DNA from: Caldichromatium japonicum
Lineage (GTDB): Bacteria; Pseudomonadota; Gammaproteobacteria; Chromatiales; Chromatiaceae
DNA: 64,000 nt
NCBI RefSeq assembly: GCF_011290485.1
Contig: NZ_CP048029.1
Coordinates: forward strand, 2,118,501 to 2,182,500
Direction of reading: 5' to 3'
The translations under genes and the position numbers were made by a program. The notes beneath the pieces were generated by a model. That model did no database searches, was not told where the DNA came from, and saw nothing but the letters and a program-made list of their open reading frames with translations. Numbering within the stretch: position 1 is the stretch's first letter; each line of letters opens with the position of its first letter. Below, piece after piece: positions 63,559 to 64,000 of this stretch.

Positions 63559-64000
63559 ATGTCCTGCGAGCCTGACTCGATCCAAGTCCTCGATCCTTTG
63601 CGCCTGCCACTGCATGGTTCGCGTCTGATCGAGGCGAGCGCCGGCACTGGCAAGACCTTCACCCTGGCCCTGCTCTATCTGCGCCTGATCCTGGGTCACG
63701 GTGGGGATGCTGCCTTCGCCCGTCCGCTGATGCCGCCTGAGATCCTGGTGGTGACCTTCACCAAGGCCGCCACCGAAGAGTTGCGCGCACGCATCCGTGC
63801 CCGGCTCATCGAGATGGCCGCGCTCCTGCGTGCCGAGACGGCAGAGGACCAGGCCGATCCCCTATTGCTTGCCTTGCGCGACGCAATCCCAGCCGCCGAG
63901 CATCCCCATTGGGCGCAGCGTCTGCTGTTGGCCGCCGACTGGATGGACGAGGCGGCGATCCTGACCATCCATGCCTGGTGTTACCGGATGTTGCGCGAAC
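63559..64000 (+). CDS. recB: Exodeoxyribonuclease V beta subunit RecB, N-terminus (runs off window)
   Basis: The first 147 residues of a UvrD/Rep-type helicase. After SIQVLDPLRLPLHGSRLI comes Walker A EASAGTGKTFTLALLYLR, then motif Ia ILVVTFTKAATEELRARIR and motif Ic ILTIHAWCYRMLRE. The wording ASAGTGKTFTL and IHAWCYRML is typical of RecB. RecBCD degrades and repairs double-strand breaks. ATG 63559 is the first good start; the frame is open to the last base. Confidence 0.9.
   Translation, partial: MSCEPDSIQVLDPLRLPLHGSRLIEASAGTGKTFTLALLYLRLILGHGGDAAFARPLMPPEILVVTFTKAATEELRARIRARLIEMAALLRAETAEDQADPLLLALRDAIPAAEHPHWAQRLLLAADWMDEAAILTIHAWCYRMLRE

Noticed and set aside
1..64000. tRNA or rRNA genes in the intergenic gaps
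   Set aside because: I looked through gaps over 150 bases (11001-11183, 13071-13262, 36892-37130, 53235-53517, 54625-55264, 62551-62806) for cloverleaf arms and the TTCGA loop and found none convincing. A covariance search would settle this.

Overview
The window reads as the chromosome of a GC-rich gammaproteobacterium, most likely a purple sulfur bacterium or close relative (Chromatiales). This is inferred from gene content and protein style; no rRNA or other taxonomic marker is present. Two textures alternate: ordinary housekeeping operons, and islands of decayed insertion sequences that have cut into or next to those operons.

Layout. 1-1.85 kb: start of an RND efflux permease and its periplasmic adaptor (minus). 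1.99-11.0 kb: an IS-rich zone with a tnpB tail, IS630 copy A, a broken type II restriction-modification locus, two abutted IS5-like remnants, a frameshifted chemotaxis receptor, and an IS5 + IS630 block. 11.2-19.5 kb: deaD (minus), a six-gene Mrp Na+/H+ antiporter operon with fused MrpA-MrpB, and moaE. 19.5-21.3 kb: IS607-type remnant and IS630 copy C. 21.4-33 kb: an OmpA-domain protein, a Ser/Thr kinase, remnants of a TpsA exoprotein and possibly tamB, gspGHIJK plus an FHA gene, then a CHAT caspase-like protein and its TpsB-type transporter. 33-36.2 kb: IS630 copy D, IS5 copy 2 and a broken tnpB. 36.1-48.5 kb: mtgA, DUF2269, a BASS transporter, SPOR protein-argS-priA, an HNH nuclease, fructosamine kinase, SixA, NnrU, slipin and NfeD. 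48.6-49.9 kb: another IS pile-up with a 281-bp MITE-like element. 49.9-54.6 kb: dapC-dapD-dapE and hemH. 55.2-62.6 kb: a type IV pilin with a sigma-54 promoter, followed by four genes for a probable pilin glycosylation pathway. 62.8-64 kb: phoU-like gene and the start of recB.

The most interesting system is at 55.2-62.6 kb. A type IV pilin is followed by a GT-C/TPR membrane protein, an STT3/PglB-type oligosaccharyltransferase, a second paralogous GT-C/TPR protein and a DPM1/GtrB-like GT2. The last four genes overlap by 4 bp or are 12 bp apart. The STT3-like protein keeps the metal-binding motifs but has LCDYG where WWDYG is expected, and the pilin carries one N-T-T sequon. This suggests a dedicated pilin glycosylation machine built on an STT3-type enzyme instead of the PilO/TfpO/TfpW enzymes usual beside gammaproteobacterial pilins.

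Second, the 22-kb segment 11.0-33.0 kb lies between 2.2-kb inverted repeats (8754-10998 and 32981-35225), each an IS5 + tnpB leader + IS630 block. The interiors appear near-identical but the outer ends differ, a mosaic pattern indicating homologous recombination or gene conversion between IS copies. All four IS630 copies carry internal deletions, several between short direct repeats. Third, CHAT + TpsB with a nearby TpsA remnant, Ser/Thr kinase and FHA protein suggests a secreted caspase-like system that has partly decayed. I saw no tRNA, rRNA, CRISPR array, prophage or replication origin.
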